From: Candidatus Limimorpha equi
GTDB taxonomy: Bacteria; Bacteroidota; Bacteroidia; Bacteroidales; F082
Direction: 5' to 3'
Assembly (NCBI GenBank): GCA_018065885.1
Contig: JAGHSL010000375.1
Span: 1 to 14,336 of the forward strand
Length of the DNA stretch: 14,336 nt
The position numbers and the translations under genes were made by a program. Positions 7,163 to 13,902 of this stretch are shown here, one piece after another (positions within the stretch are counted from its first letter, which is position 1; the number at the start of each line of letters is the position of its first letter). The notes beneath the pieces were generated by a model. The model was not told the DNA's origin and searched no databases. It saw only the letters and a program-made list of their open reading frames with translations.

Positions 7163-7957
7163 ATGGTCATTCTCGTTACCGGCATATCATCGGGGTTTGG
7201 ACTTGAAACGGCGCGTCTGCTTGCCCGGCAAGGAAATGTGGTGTATGGCACGGTGCGCCGCGAAGTCGAGCATGTTGATGGAATCCGTTATCTGAATCTG
7301 GATGTCAGAGATGCGGAAGCGGTTCAAAATATTGTCAATCAAATTGTTGAAAAAGAAGGCCGCATTGATGTCTTGGTCAATAATGCCGGTATGGGCATCG
7401 GCGGACCGATAGAGTTTGCCACCGAAGATGAAGTGCGCTTGCAAATGGAGACTAATTTCATGGGTCTGGTGCATTGTGTCAATGCCGTGTTGCCGTTTAT
7501 GCGTCGGCAGGGCGGTGGCCGCATCATTGCCATCAGTTCCATTGGCGGTTTGATGGGTTTGCCGTTTCAGGGATTTTATTCCGCCAGCAAGTTTGCCATC
7601 GAAGGCTATTGCGAGGCCTTGCGCCTCGAAACCCGCAGTTTGGGTATCAAGACGGTTGTAATGCGTCCGGGTGATTTTTCAACGGGGTTTACAGCTAACC
7701 GTAAGAAAATCAGCAATTCTGAAGCTGCATCGGCTTACAAGACATACACCGAATCGATGGGAAAGATTGAACATGACGAAAATGGCGGATTGAAACCGAT
7801 TGTCTTGGCGGAGAAAATCAGCCGCATAATTAATATGAAAAACCCAAAACATGGTTATGTGGTGGCCTCTTTCGAACAAAAGCTCTCCGTGCTCTTGAAA
7901 CGTTTGCTGCCTGCAAAATGGTTCGCAAACATTTTGGGATCATATTACAAAATGTAA
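7163..7957 (+). CDS. Short-chain dehydrogenase/reductase, candidate 3-ketosphinganine reductase
   Basis: 264 residues, classical SDR fold. The nucleotide-binding motif TGISSGFG occupies 6-13, NNAG 73-76, and the catalytic set is N98, S126, Y139 and K143 (in YSASK). At the end of the second strand, R32 and R33 replace the acidic residue typical of NAD-dependent members, which suggests NADPH. The C-terminal tail (LLKRLLPAKWF and beyond) is hydrophobic and basic and could associate with the membrane. The gene starts 2 bp after spt and shares its terminator, so the most economical role is the next step of the pathway, reduction of 3-ketosphinganine to sphinganine. That role is inferred from context; the SDR family is broad and the motifs alone do not give the substrate. 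Confidence 0.85.
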   Translation: MVILVTGISSGFGLETARLLARQGNVVYGTVRREVEHVDGIRYLNLDVRDAEAVQNIVNQIVEKEGRIDVLVNNAGMGIGGPIEFATEDEVRLQMETNFMGLVHCVNAVLPFMRRQGGGRIIAISSIGGLMGLPFQGFYSASKFAIEGYCEALRLETRSLGIKTVVMRPGDFSTGFTANRKKISNSEAASAYKTYTESMGKIEHDENGGLKPIVLAEKISRIINMKNPKHGYVVASFEQKLSVLLKRLLPAKWFANILGSYYKM

Positions 7958-8018
7958 AGGTGACTTTTCTGTAAGTATTTTATATTCTTTGATTTGCACT
8001 TTTGTGTAGATTCGTTTT

Positions 8019-8043
8019 TTCGGGAAAGGTGTCCCGAATTTTT
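8019..8043 (+). terminator. Intrinsic terminator of the spt-reductase operon
   Basis: A perfect 7-bp stem TTCGGGA (8019-8025) / TCCCGAA (8032-8038) with a 6-base loop is followed by TTTTT (8039-8043). The T-run lies on the plus-strand side, so it serves the upstream operon. It overlaps the last two bases of the convergent lysC stop codon (8042-8044). Confidence 0.75.
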
Positions 8044-9307
8044 ATCCGATGACAAACTGCGCTGTGGCGCGGCTGCGTTGCTCCAAATAGATTTTCCGGC
8101 CTGCAATGAAAGCTTTCTCCAAGCCTTCCTCGTAATGACGGATGGTGTAAAGCTGAAGGTTTTCGTTGTATTTCACGCTGAACGATTCCTTGAGCGATTC
8201 CATCAAGGCTTCGCGCTTGGCATCGTCGTGGTCGAAACAGATGGAAAGGGTGAGGGCTGAGGTCTGCATCATGTTGGCATGGATACGAAGCTCATCGCAG
8301 ACTTCGAAAACCGTCTTCAGGTTGTGCTCGTTCATAAAGGAGAAGTCGCGTGGCGAAATGCTCACCAATGTCTGATTGTCTTTCACAATGTGTGACGGAA
8401 TGGTCATGCCGTTTTCCTTGTCAATCACGCTGGGTTCCATATCGGGGTGGACGAACGACTGCACATTCAACCTTATGTTCTTGTTTTGCAGCGGCTTGAT
8501 GGTCTTCGGGTGGATAATGCTGGCACCATAGAAAGCCAGTTCGATGGCTTCGGAATAGCTGATATGCGGAATCTTGACCGTTTCCTTGAAACGCTTCGGG
8601 TCGGCATTGAGCAGACCGTCGACGTCTTTCCAAATGGTGACTTCTTCGGCATCAAGGCAGTTGGCGAAGATGGCGGCCGTGAAATCGGAGCCTTCGCGCC
8701 CAAGGGTGGTGGCGTGTTTGCCGCCATTGGTGCTGCCGATGAAGCCTTGCGTGAGGCAGACCAGCCCGCGGATGTGCTCCGTGTCGAGCTTCTGAATACG
8801 CAGGCGTGTTTCGTTCCAGTCGGGACTGGCCGAGCGGAAAGTGTCGTCGGTGATGACATATTTGCAAGCATCGAGCCAGCGGGTCGGGATGCCGCTTTCG
8901 TTGAGGTAGGCCGCTATGATGGTGGTGGATATGAGTTCGCCATAGCACACGGTCTGGTCGTACTGGTAGTCGTAGGCCTTGTGCGTGTCCTGCAACTTGT
9001 CGTAAAGTTCAATCAGAAGCAGTGTGATTTTCTCGATAACCGCATCAACCTTCTCGGGTTCGAACAAATCGGTGATGATTTTTTCGTGGAATTCCATAAT
9101 TGGAGTCATCGCTTCCCACCCCAATTGTCCGTCGTGGGCGCGGAAATCGGCCAGCACTTTTTCAATCGCATTGGTCATCTTGCCCATGGCGGAAACGACC
9201 AAAAGAATGTCTTCATTCTTATGATTTTCAACGATTTGCTTTAAGTTGCGCACGGCTTCGGCCTCTTTCACCGAGGCGCCTCCGAATTTGTATATCTTGC
9301 GTATCAT
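8042..9307 (-). CDS. lysC: Aspartate kinase, monofunctional
   Basis: 421 residues. It phosphorylates aspartate to 4-phosphoaspartate, the first step to lysine/diaminopimelate, threonine and methionine. Amino-acid-kinase motifs are clear: KFGGAS (7-12), the SAMGKMTNA segment near 39-47, TLGREGSDFTA (201-211) and WKDVDGLLNADP (226-237). The remaining C-terminal part from about residue 307 (QTLVSISPRDF onward) looks like a pair of ACT-type regulatory domains, which would allow feedback control by end-product amino acids. There is no fused homoserine dehydrogenase. The gene stands alone and is convergent with the sphingolipid operon. Its promoter is at 9326-9353, predicting a very short leader of about a dozen bases. 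Confidence 0.95.
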   Translation of the reverse strand: MIRKIYKFGGASVKEAEAVRNLKQIVENHKNEDILLVVSAMGKMTNAIEKVLADFRAHDGQLGWEAMTPIMEFHEKIITDLFEPEKVDAVIEKITLLLIELYDKLQDTHKAYDYQYDQTVCYGELISTTIIAAYLNESGIPTRWLDACKYVITDDTFRSASPDWNETRLRIQKLDTEHIRGLVCLTQGFIGSTNGGKHATTLGREGSDFTAAIFANCLDAEEVTIWKDVDGLLNADPKRFKETVKIPHISYSEAIELAFYGASIIHPKTIKPLQNKNIRLNVQSFVHPDMEPSVIDKENGMTIPSHIVKDNQTLVSISPRDFSFMNEHNLKTVFEVCDELRIHANMMQTSALTLSICFDHDDAKREALMESLKESFSVKYNENLQLYTIRHYEEGLEKAFIAGRKIYLEQRSRATAQFVIG

Positions 9308-9325
9308 AGTCTCATTTTAGTGTTG

Positions 9326-9353
9326 CAAAATTATCAAATCTTTGCGTGCCAAA
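9326..9353 (-). promoter_or_regulatory. Promoter of the aspartate kinase gene
   Basis: On the minus strand, TTTG (9353-9350) lies 16 bases before TAATTTTG (9333-9326), which is followed by CAAC. The -7 box is a full match to TAnnTTTG; the spacing is slightly short. Transcription would begin about 12 bases before the ATG. Confidence 0.55.
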
Positions 9354-9426
9354 TTGAGAAAAATTATTATTGAATTTATCAATATATCAATCATCAGTAT
9401 CAGTTTCAAAAATAGTAAACAAAATG

Positions 9427-9456
9427 TTTGAGCGACTTGTTTATGTTGTACTTTCG
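9427..9456 (+). promoter_or_regulatory. Promoter of the ECF sigma factor gene
   Basis: TTTG (9427-9430), an 18-base spacer, then TACTTTCG (9449-9456) followed by CAAA. This matches the -33/-7 pattern of Bacteroidota except for one C in the -7 box. The leader to the ATG at 9512 would be about 50 bases and AT-rich. Confidence 0.5.
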
Positions 9457-9511
9457 CAAATCGAAATAGTAACAAACAAATTATCGTTTTTATCAATAAA
9501 AAAGAAGAGCT

Positions 9512-10021
9512 ATGAGTACCGCCGAATTCAATCTCAGCCTGGTTTCTATGCAAGGGTTCTTAGAGGGCCATGCCAGGCAGCTCGTCGGCAATGCAGATGC
9601 AGCCAAGGACCTGACACAAGAAACCTTTTTGAAAGCACTGATTTACAAGGACAAATTCAGTGAGAACACCAACCTGAAAGCGTGGCTTTATACCATTATG
9701 AAGCACATTTTCATCAACAACTACCGCCGCGACTCGAAGGCCAACACCTTCATCGACCAGACCGAGGATCTCTATTACCTCAACACCTGTTCCGAGCGTT
9801 ACGAGGACAATCCCGAGGCGATGCTGCACACGGCGGAACTCGAAAACGCCATCCAACGTGTGGATTGCAACTTCCGCGAAGCGTTTGATTTGTATAACCA
9901 AGGCTTTCAGTATAAGGAAATTGCGGAAAAATTAGGCATCACGATAGGCACCGTGAAAAGCCGTATCTTCTACGTCCGCAAGAAACTGATGGCGGGCTTG
10001 ACCGAATACCAACCGAACTAA
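9512..10021 (+). CDS. ECF-type RNA polymerase sigma factor
   Basis: 169 residues with a two-domain sigma-70 ECF layout. Region 2 (about 15-75) includes DAAKDLTQETFLKAL and LKAWLYTIMKHIFINNYRR, for core polymerase and -10 recognition. A variable linker follows (about 76-105). Region 4 (about 106-162) carries the helix-turn-helix YKEIAEKLGITIGTVKSRI (134-152), for -35 recognition. It redirects RNA polymerase to an unknown gene set. No anti-sigma gene or SusC/SusD-type partner is next to it: the upstream neighbour is divergent lysC and the downstream gene is on the opposite strand. It has its own promoter and a strong terminator, so it is a one-gene unit and is probably controlled at the level of transcription or by a distant partner. 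Similar stand-alone sigma factors are common in Bacteroidales. Confidence 0.93.
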   Translation: MSTAEFNLSLVSMQGFLEGHARQLVGNADAAKDLTQETFLKALIYKDKFSENTNLKAWLYTIMKHIFINNYRRDSKANTFIDQTEDLYYLNTCSERYEDNPEAMLHTAELENAIQRVDCNFREAFDLYNQGFQYKEIAEKLGITIGTVKSRIFYVRKKLMAGLTEYQPN

Positions 10022-10049
10022 AAACCAAAAACCAACATATCGCTTTTTT

Positions 10050-10084
10050 GCCGGGGGCTTTGCTTGTGAAGCTCTCGGCTTTTT
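10050..10084 (+). terminator. Intrinsic terminator of the sigma factor gene
   Basis: An 11-bp stem, GCCGGGGGCTT (10050-10060) with AAGCTCTCGGC (10069-10079), has two G-T wobble pairs and an 8-base loop, followed by TTTTT (10080-10084). It lies 28 bases after the sigma factor stop codon. Confidence 0.85.
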
Positions 10085-10147
10085 GTTCTGTCTCAAGGCT
10101 GCCGAACTCAATTGCTGGTTGGCTTTTGTCGTCTAAAATGTCTTGCC

Positions 10148-11044
10148 TCAATATTTCGAAATCATAGCCATTACCAGCGTCTTGATTTTCTCGCGCAGCG
10201 AAAGCGGTTCCAAAACCTCGATGTGGGCGTTCATCGTGAGCAGTTGCTGGATGAAGTCGTAGGAAGGTTTCAGATGCCATGAAAAGACGGTGTAGTCATC
10301 GATTTCTTCCACAATGCGCTGACTGTGATGCAAAGGCAAGCCTTTCAGGAAGTTGCTTTGGTCGGTGTCGGCCTTGACAAGAATGGTTTCCGTCGGCAGG
10401 TCGGGTTCGACATAGATGCCGAAAGCATCCCTGAAATGTGCTTCAAGGTCAAAGTCTTCTGGCGTTTTGAAAGGCGTTTGGGTCAGTTCAAGTCGGTCGA
10501 TACGGTCGAGGGCGAAACAGCGCGTTTCGTCCTTTTCGTTGCGAGCAATGAGGTACCAGCGTTGCTTGAAAAGTTTCATGGCGAGTGGCTTGCAATGGTA
10601 AGTCTTGAGGTCGTCGATGCCGTAATATCTTCTATACTGCATCTCAATTCCCAAATTCTTTTGCAAGGCTTCCATCAGTTTGTCCAAATGTTCGATGCCG
10701 CCAGAGATGCGCTCAAATTGTACTTTTTTGCGCAGGTTGAGGTCGGCGGAAAGGCGGTTGTTGATGGCGAAGCTGTGAAGCAACCACATTTTCAGGTCGT
10801 TGCCGAGCATTTCATCGCGTTCGCCTTGCGGGATGTAGTAGGCGTTGCGGCTCTTGTCGCATTCAATGTCAATACAAAAGACATCGGCGATATACTGACG
10901 GTAGTTGTGGAACGAGCGTTCCGGGATGGGATCGTTTTCGTCCTCGCGCGTCCATCTGTCGTTCAGTTCTTTCAGCGTGATGCCTTGGTCTTTCGTGTCG
11001 GCAATGGTGTTGGCAATCCAGATGCATTTGATGAGTTTGTCCAT
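10148..11044 (-). CDS. WYL-domain transcriptional regulator
   Basis: 298 residues. The N-terminal ~70 residues (with TLKELNDRW and RSFHNYRQYI) form a winged helix-turn-helix typical of WYL proteins. The WYL domain spans about 125-200 and shows W163-Y164-L165 in QRWYLIARNE, followed by RCFALDRIDRLELT (175-188). A C-terminal extension domain completes the usual layout. WYL proteins bind DNA and sense small ligands, often nucleotides or single-stranded DNA; several control defence or DNA-repair genes, others metabolic genes. The target here is unknown. It has its own promoter (11066-11094) and is separated from the upstream AT-rich nuclease gene on the same strand by a terminator, so it is probably transcribed alone. 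Confidence 0.92.
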   Translation of the reverse strand: MDKLIKCIWIANTIADTKDQGITLKELNDRWTREDENDPIPERSFHNYRQYIADVFCIDIECDKSRNAYYIPQGERDEMLGNDLKMWLLHSFAINNRLSADLNLRKKVQFERISGGIEHLDKLMEALQKNLGIEMQYRRYYGIDDLKTYHCKPLAMKLFKQRWYLIARNEKDETRCFALDRIDRLELTQTPFKTPEDFDLEAHFRDAFGIYVEPDLPTETILVKADTDQSNFLKGLPLHHSQRIVEEIDDYTVFSWHLKPSYDFIQQLLTMNAHIEVLEPLSLREKIKTLVMAMISKY

Positions 11045-11065
11045 GATGCGTTAATTTTCAAAAGA

Positions 11066-11094
11066 CAAAAGTAGCGAATAATCCTTTTCGCAAG
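11066..11094 (-). promoter_or_regulatory. Promoter of the WYL regulator gene
   Basis: On the minus strand, CTTG (11094-11091), a 17-base spacer, then TACTTTTG (11073-11066). The -7 box fits TAnnTTTG fully; the -33 element fits at three of four positions. The leader would be about 15 bases. Confidence 0.5.
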
Positions 11095-11150
11095 ATTCAG
11101 AATCCGATTTTTGAGGTTTCTGATGCCTTGACGATTTTGTCTTTTGTCAG

Positions 11151-11182
11151 CAAAACAAAACTCCGCCTGAAAATGGCAGAGT
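11151..11182 (-). terminator. Probable terminator of the HsdR-N-like nuclease gene
   Basis: On the minus strand, ACTCTGCC (11182-11175) pairs with GGCGGAGT (11167-11160) with one mismatch around a 7-base loop, followed by TTTGTTTTG. It lies about 65 bases after the nuclease stop codon at 11248 and before the WYL promoter, so it separates the two genes. Confidence 0.6.
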
Positions 11183-11247
11183 CGTTTGTTGTGCAAGGGA
11201 ACGAAAACACTATCTCGTTAAGAAAGTAAAAATTGATTCCAATGCCT

Positions 11248-12189
11248 TTATTTTTCAAAATAATTTGCGGTAATCATTAAGCCCAAATCAAGTGTGGAAT
11301 TAATTTCTTGTAAAAGGGTCATTTTATCGTAAATATTGTAGTCACCAATCATCTTCACGGAATTATCTGTTTCGGAAATATGGTTTGTTCGCCATTCTTT
11401 GCTCTTGTTTTTTCCGTCGAAAACAATATCCCTAAAGAATTCTTTTTCAAACAATTTTGCTTTACCTTCTTTCTTTAAACATTTTTCTATTACACAATAA
11501 TTAGCATAACAATGAGCGTGTTTCCCGTTTCTTGGCAGAAACACTTCTCTATCAATTACAATGGAATTGGGTGGCATAGGTTCAAATCTGTTTTTCTTGC
11601 ATTCAATATGCTCAATGTTGTAATCATCAATAGTATGGTGTCTTAATGATTCAAAAGATATAAGTTTAAAAAAACTGCAAATCTCTACGGTTTTCTCTTT
11701 TATTTCTTTGATGTTTATTTCTCCAATGCATTTATCATTTTGGTACAAACACCATCTTATTCCATTAGTTAATATTCCGAATTCAGTATAGTGAGCTTCG
11801 TTTTTGTCGTTTATATAGCCGACAAGTTGATCTTCTGGGCTATTCTGGGAATTATCATCTCCTTCTGAACTGGTTTTTAATTGTTCTCTATATTTCTTAG
11901 CTTCAATGACAATCCTTGTTGAATCTTTTCCAGCATATTTTTGAGAACAAAGAAGATAGTCTCTATTATGATCTTCTCTTCTCAAATATGGGATTTCCCA
12001 TCCGACAGTTTTCAAAATAGGATCGATGATCTCAGAACGAACATTTTCTTCAGATGCCCTAAAGCACCATTCATTTTCTTCAAATGTTTTAAGAATTCCT
12101 TTTTCATTTTCATTGCCACAAAGAAGAAGCGATAACCTCTCTATAAATGAATTATCCACTTCAATGATTTTTTTGTCTTTATCGTTCAT
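11248..12189 (-). CDS. Solitary type I restriction HsdR-N-like nuclease domain protein
   Basis: 313 residues. The first ~165 residues resemble the N-terminal endonuclease domain of type I restriction HsdR subunits. There is an N-V-R-S-E-I-I-D-P-I-L helix (49-59) followed by VGWE, the PD-(D/E)XK residues D77 (HNRDYLL) and E96-A-K98 (IVIEAKK), a downstream Q121 (EDQLVGY), and EFGILTNGIRWCLY (136-149). The helicase domain of true HsdR is absent, and no hsdM or hsdS lies next to it. The last ~130 residues are not recognised. Base composition is far lower in GC than the neighbours (18/60 G+C at 11281-11340 and 16/60 at 11461-11520, against 32/60 at 6661-6720), suggesting horizontal acquisition. 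A DNA-cleaving or defence role is inferred; solitary proteins of this type are often simply annotated as hypothetical. Confidence 0.8.
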   Translation of the reverse strand: MNDKDKKIIEVDNSFIERLSLLLCGNENEKGILKTFEENEWCFRASEENVRSEIIDPILKTVGWEIPYLRREDHNRDYLLCSQKYAGKDSTRIVIEAKKYREQLKTSSEGDDNSQNSPEDQLVGYINDKNEAHYTEFGILTNGIRWCLYQNDKCIGEINIKEIKEKTVEICSFFKLISFESLRHHTIDDYNIEHIECKKNRFEPMPPNSIVIDREVFLPRNGKHAHCYANYCVIEKCLKKEGKAKLFEKEFFRDIVFDGKNKSKEWRTNHISETDNSVKMIGDYNIYDKMTLLQEINSTLDLGLMITANYFEK

Positions 12190-12266
12190 GACTTGTATAT
12201 TAGATTATTATGTGTTTTTATGTTTGCGGTTTTGGAAATTAATTCGAGATGATAGATTTTCATTTG

Positions 12267-12274
12267 CAAATGTA
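12267..12274 (-). promoter_or_regulatory. Candidate -7 box for the HsdR-N-like nuclease gene
   Basis: On the minus strand this reads TACATTTG followed by CAAA, a full match to TAnnTTTG. No TTTG -33 element is seen. It would give a leader of about 70 bases before the ATG at 12189. Confidence 0.4.
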
Positions 12275-12327
12275 GCTTTTTTTCTGACATGCTGCCATTA
12301 CAATGTGTTTTTTTGTTGAATCAAGAT

Positions 12328-13104
12328 TCAAAGACCGCTCGAAGCCGCCTCCAACATTTTCATGTTGATTTTCGTGTATCGCTCAATCTGTTTGGTGGTC
12401 ATCGTGCCAGAGGCGTTTTCCAGTTGCTCGCCTAATTCTTCGGTCTTTTCCATCAGGCTTGCACATTCGCTTAGGACGTTGATGTCGCCGCTAATGGCCT
12501 TTTTCATGCACGAGACATACTTGTTTACGTATGCTTCGTAAGTGTCCAAAAGCTCGTCCCAATTGGAGGACGAACTTGTAGTTTTGTCTTCGCCTTCAAC
12601 CATTTCGACCGCCGAAGTGATTCTAAAAGTGATTTTGCCTTTCACATTTTCCTCTTTGGTGCCGTCCCATCTGATGAAGCCAGTCTCGTTGGGCTTCAGT
12701 TTCAGCAGGTCAAGGATGTCGTCGCCGCTGTAGGGACCAGAAAGTCCGGTTGCCGTCGCTGAGCGTTTGGCAATCAGGTTGCCGTCCTCACCGAAGGTTT
12801 CCAAGCCGAATCCGACTCTACAATACGACCTTCCATCAACATACGTCTCGCTGAATTTTGCCAAGGTGATGTCGTCTTCCCAAGGGAAAGGCTCGTCGGT
12901 TCGTCTCATTTCCACATTCCAAATTGACCAAGTGCCTTCCGTGGCAACGATTTCTTTGTCAACAACTTCAAAGCATCCTTGTAGGTCGCCCGAAATCTCG
13001 ATGCTTTGAGGCGACATTTTGAGTTGTTTCTTGTTTTCACATGAGCTGAGCATGATTCCCGTCGCAAGCATGGCGACTGCAATGATGATGTTTACTTTTT
13101 TCAT
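12328..13104 (-). CDS. Lipoprotein with C-terminal helical domain
   Basis: 258 residues with a clear lipoprotein signal peptide: MKK, a hydrophobic core, and lipobox L19-S20-S21-C22, so it is predicted to be lipid-anchored after cleavage before C22. The residues after the cysteine (E-N-K-K-Q) lack a clear acidic surface-export signal, so an inner-leaflet periplasmic position is plausible. Residues ~30-175 look beta-rich. A serine run (178-181) leads to a C-terminal helical region (from NWDELLDTYEAYVNKY to the end) resembling the helical tails of many Bacteroidales lipoproteins, possibly the DUF6591 type; that name is from memory. No enzymatic motif is visible. It lies 60 bp after the stop of the upstream unrecognised gene on the same strand and may be co-transcribed with it. 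Function unknown. Confidence 0.85.
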   Translation of the reverse strand: MKKVNIIIAVAMLATGIMLSSCENKKQLKMSPQSIEISGDLQGCFEVVDKEIVATEGTWSIWNVEMRRTDEPFPWEDDITLAKFSETYVDGRSYCRVGFGLETFGEDGNLIAKRSATATGLSGPYSGDDILDLLKLKPNETGFIRWDGTKEENVKGKITFRITSAVEMVEGEDKTTSSSSNWDELLDTYEAYVNKYVSCMKKAISGDINVLSECASLMEKTEELGEQLENASGTMTTKQIERYTKINMKMLEAASSGL

Positions 13105-13164
13105 TTTGTTGTAATTTAATTAATTGATATTATGTTAGTTATGTCAGGTCAAAATAAATACAAG

Positions 13165-13782
13165 TCAAAAGTGGTTTGTGGTCAAGAGTTTTGTGTCTTT
13201 GCAAAGGTTTTCATTGGAAAAGGTTTCCCAATCGAAAGGAGTGGGCAGGACAAATTCAAAGCCTAAACCAATGTCGGTCATGTCGCAAAGAATTTCCTGA
13301 GAATAAGGAATATTGTGGCATTCATAATGTTGGCGTTCCTTGATGAGATTGTGTCCCATCGTGACGATGCTTTCATCCAACGTATTGGCTTCATATTGTG
13401 AACGATAGCTAATGCCGTAAATGAGACGTTTCTTGTCATCACATACCCAATAGACGGCGATTTCGTTAAAGATGTTATCATCGAAAGTCATCTTTCCAAT
13501 ACGAGTTACCGATGATTCGCATCCGGGTCGGAGAAAGGCTTGCAAATCAATTCTGGCTTGACGGTCGTCAGTGTAGCAGCCACCCAAGGCTTCATAAAGC
13601 ACATCAACAAGGCTTTGGTAATAGCCGAAAGCCTCTTGACGTGCCTCATAAAGGTCGGCCAAAGAAAAGGTTTTCGTGATGCGACAAAGTTTGTCTTTCC
13701 TGTCTTTCAGGTAGGATTTGTTGTCTGACGGTTCTTTCCAGAACAGCGCATGTACTTCGTAATGCGATTGATGTTTGTCCAT
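13165..13782 (-). CDS. Hypothetical protein, 205 residues
   Basis: I do not recognise this family. The protein is soluble-looking, with no signal peptide or membrane segment. It has acidic and aromatic stretches (HALFWKEPSD near the N-terminus, a helical EARQEAFGYYQSLVDVLYEAL segment, and FEFVLPTPFDWETF near the C-terminus) and three widely spaced cysteines in its second half. The start at 13782 (MDKHQSHYEV) is preferred over an in-frame ATG at 13890: the longer form would add a cysteine-rich, non-homogeneous tail translated from the intergenic dyad and the antiporter promoter region. A perfect 13-bp inverted repeat ends one base before the ATG, suggesting control of expression. The lipoprotein gene follows 60 bp downstream on the same strand. 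That the region is coding rests on the length of the open frame and its placement. Confidence 0.72.
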   Translation of the reverse strand: MDKHQSHYEVHALFWKEPSDNKSYLKDRKDKLCRITKTFSLADLYEARQEAFGYYQSLVDVLYEALGGCYTDDRQARIDLQAFLRPGCESSVTRIGKMTFDDNIFNEIAVYWVCDDKKRLIYGISYRSQYEANTLDESIVTMGHNLIKERQHYECHNIPYSQEILCDMTDIGLGFEFVLPTPFDWETFSNENLCKDTKLLTTNHF

Positions 13783-13783
13783 A

Positions 13784-13822
13784 GTGTTGTTGTTTTTGAA
13801 ATGTGATGCAAAACAACAACAC
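13784..13822 (-). promoter_or_regulatory. Perfect 13-bp inverted repeat immediately before a start codon
   Basis: The arms at 13784-13796 and 13810-13822 (GTGTTGTTGTTTT and its exact reverse complement) flank a 13-base loop, ending one base from the ATG at 13782. If transcribed, the hairpin would hide the ribosome entry region. If transcription begins at a weak -7-like TTGTTTTG (13816-13809), the dyad overlaps the promoter and would instead be an operator. The sequence alone does not decide between these. Confidence 0.6.
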
Positions 13823-13825
13823 AAC

Positions 13826-13844
13826 TCTGCCAAAAGCAGGCAGA
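13826..13844. repeat. Second small hairpin upstream of the 13-bp dyad
   Basis: TCTGCC (13826-13831) and GGCAGA (13839-13844) are exact reverse complements around a 7-base loop. Read on the minus strand it is followed by GTTGTGTTGTTTTG, a weakly T-rich tract, so it could act as a leaky terminator or attenuator ahead of the hypothetical gene. The core resembles the terminator hairpin at 11160-11182. Confidence 0.4.
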
Positions 13845-13902
13845 ATGGAATTGGATTTGTTATCTGAAGAAAAAAATCGGAAGATTGCACTAATTTCTTT
13901 TA

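Noticed and set aside
8447..9244. A 265-codon open frame on the plus strand opposite lysC
   Set aside because: lysC on the other strand has all the kinase motifs; this frame has none of its own.
10325..11074. A 249-codon open frame on the plus strand opposite the WYL gene
   Set aside because: The WYL protein is clearly recognisable on the minus strand, and the opposite frame shows no family features.
12316..12331. Perfect 7-bp inverted repeat with a 2-base centre at the lipoprotein stop codon, considered as a terminator
   Set aside because: The centre is too short for a normal hairpin loop, and on the minus strand it is followed by an A-rich rather than T-rich tract.
13783..13890. N-terminal extension of the hypothetical protein to an ATG at 13890
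   Set aside because: It would translate through the 13-bp dyad and most of the divergent control region and gives a cysteine-rich, unlikely N-terminus.
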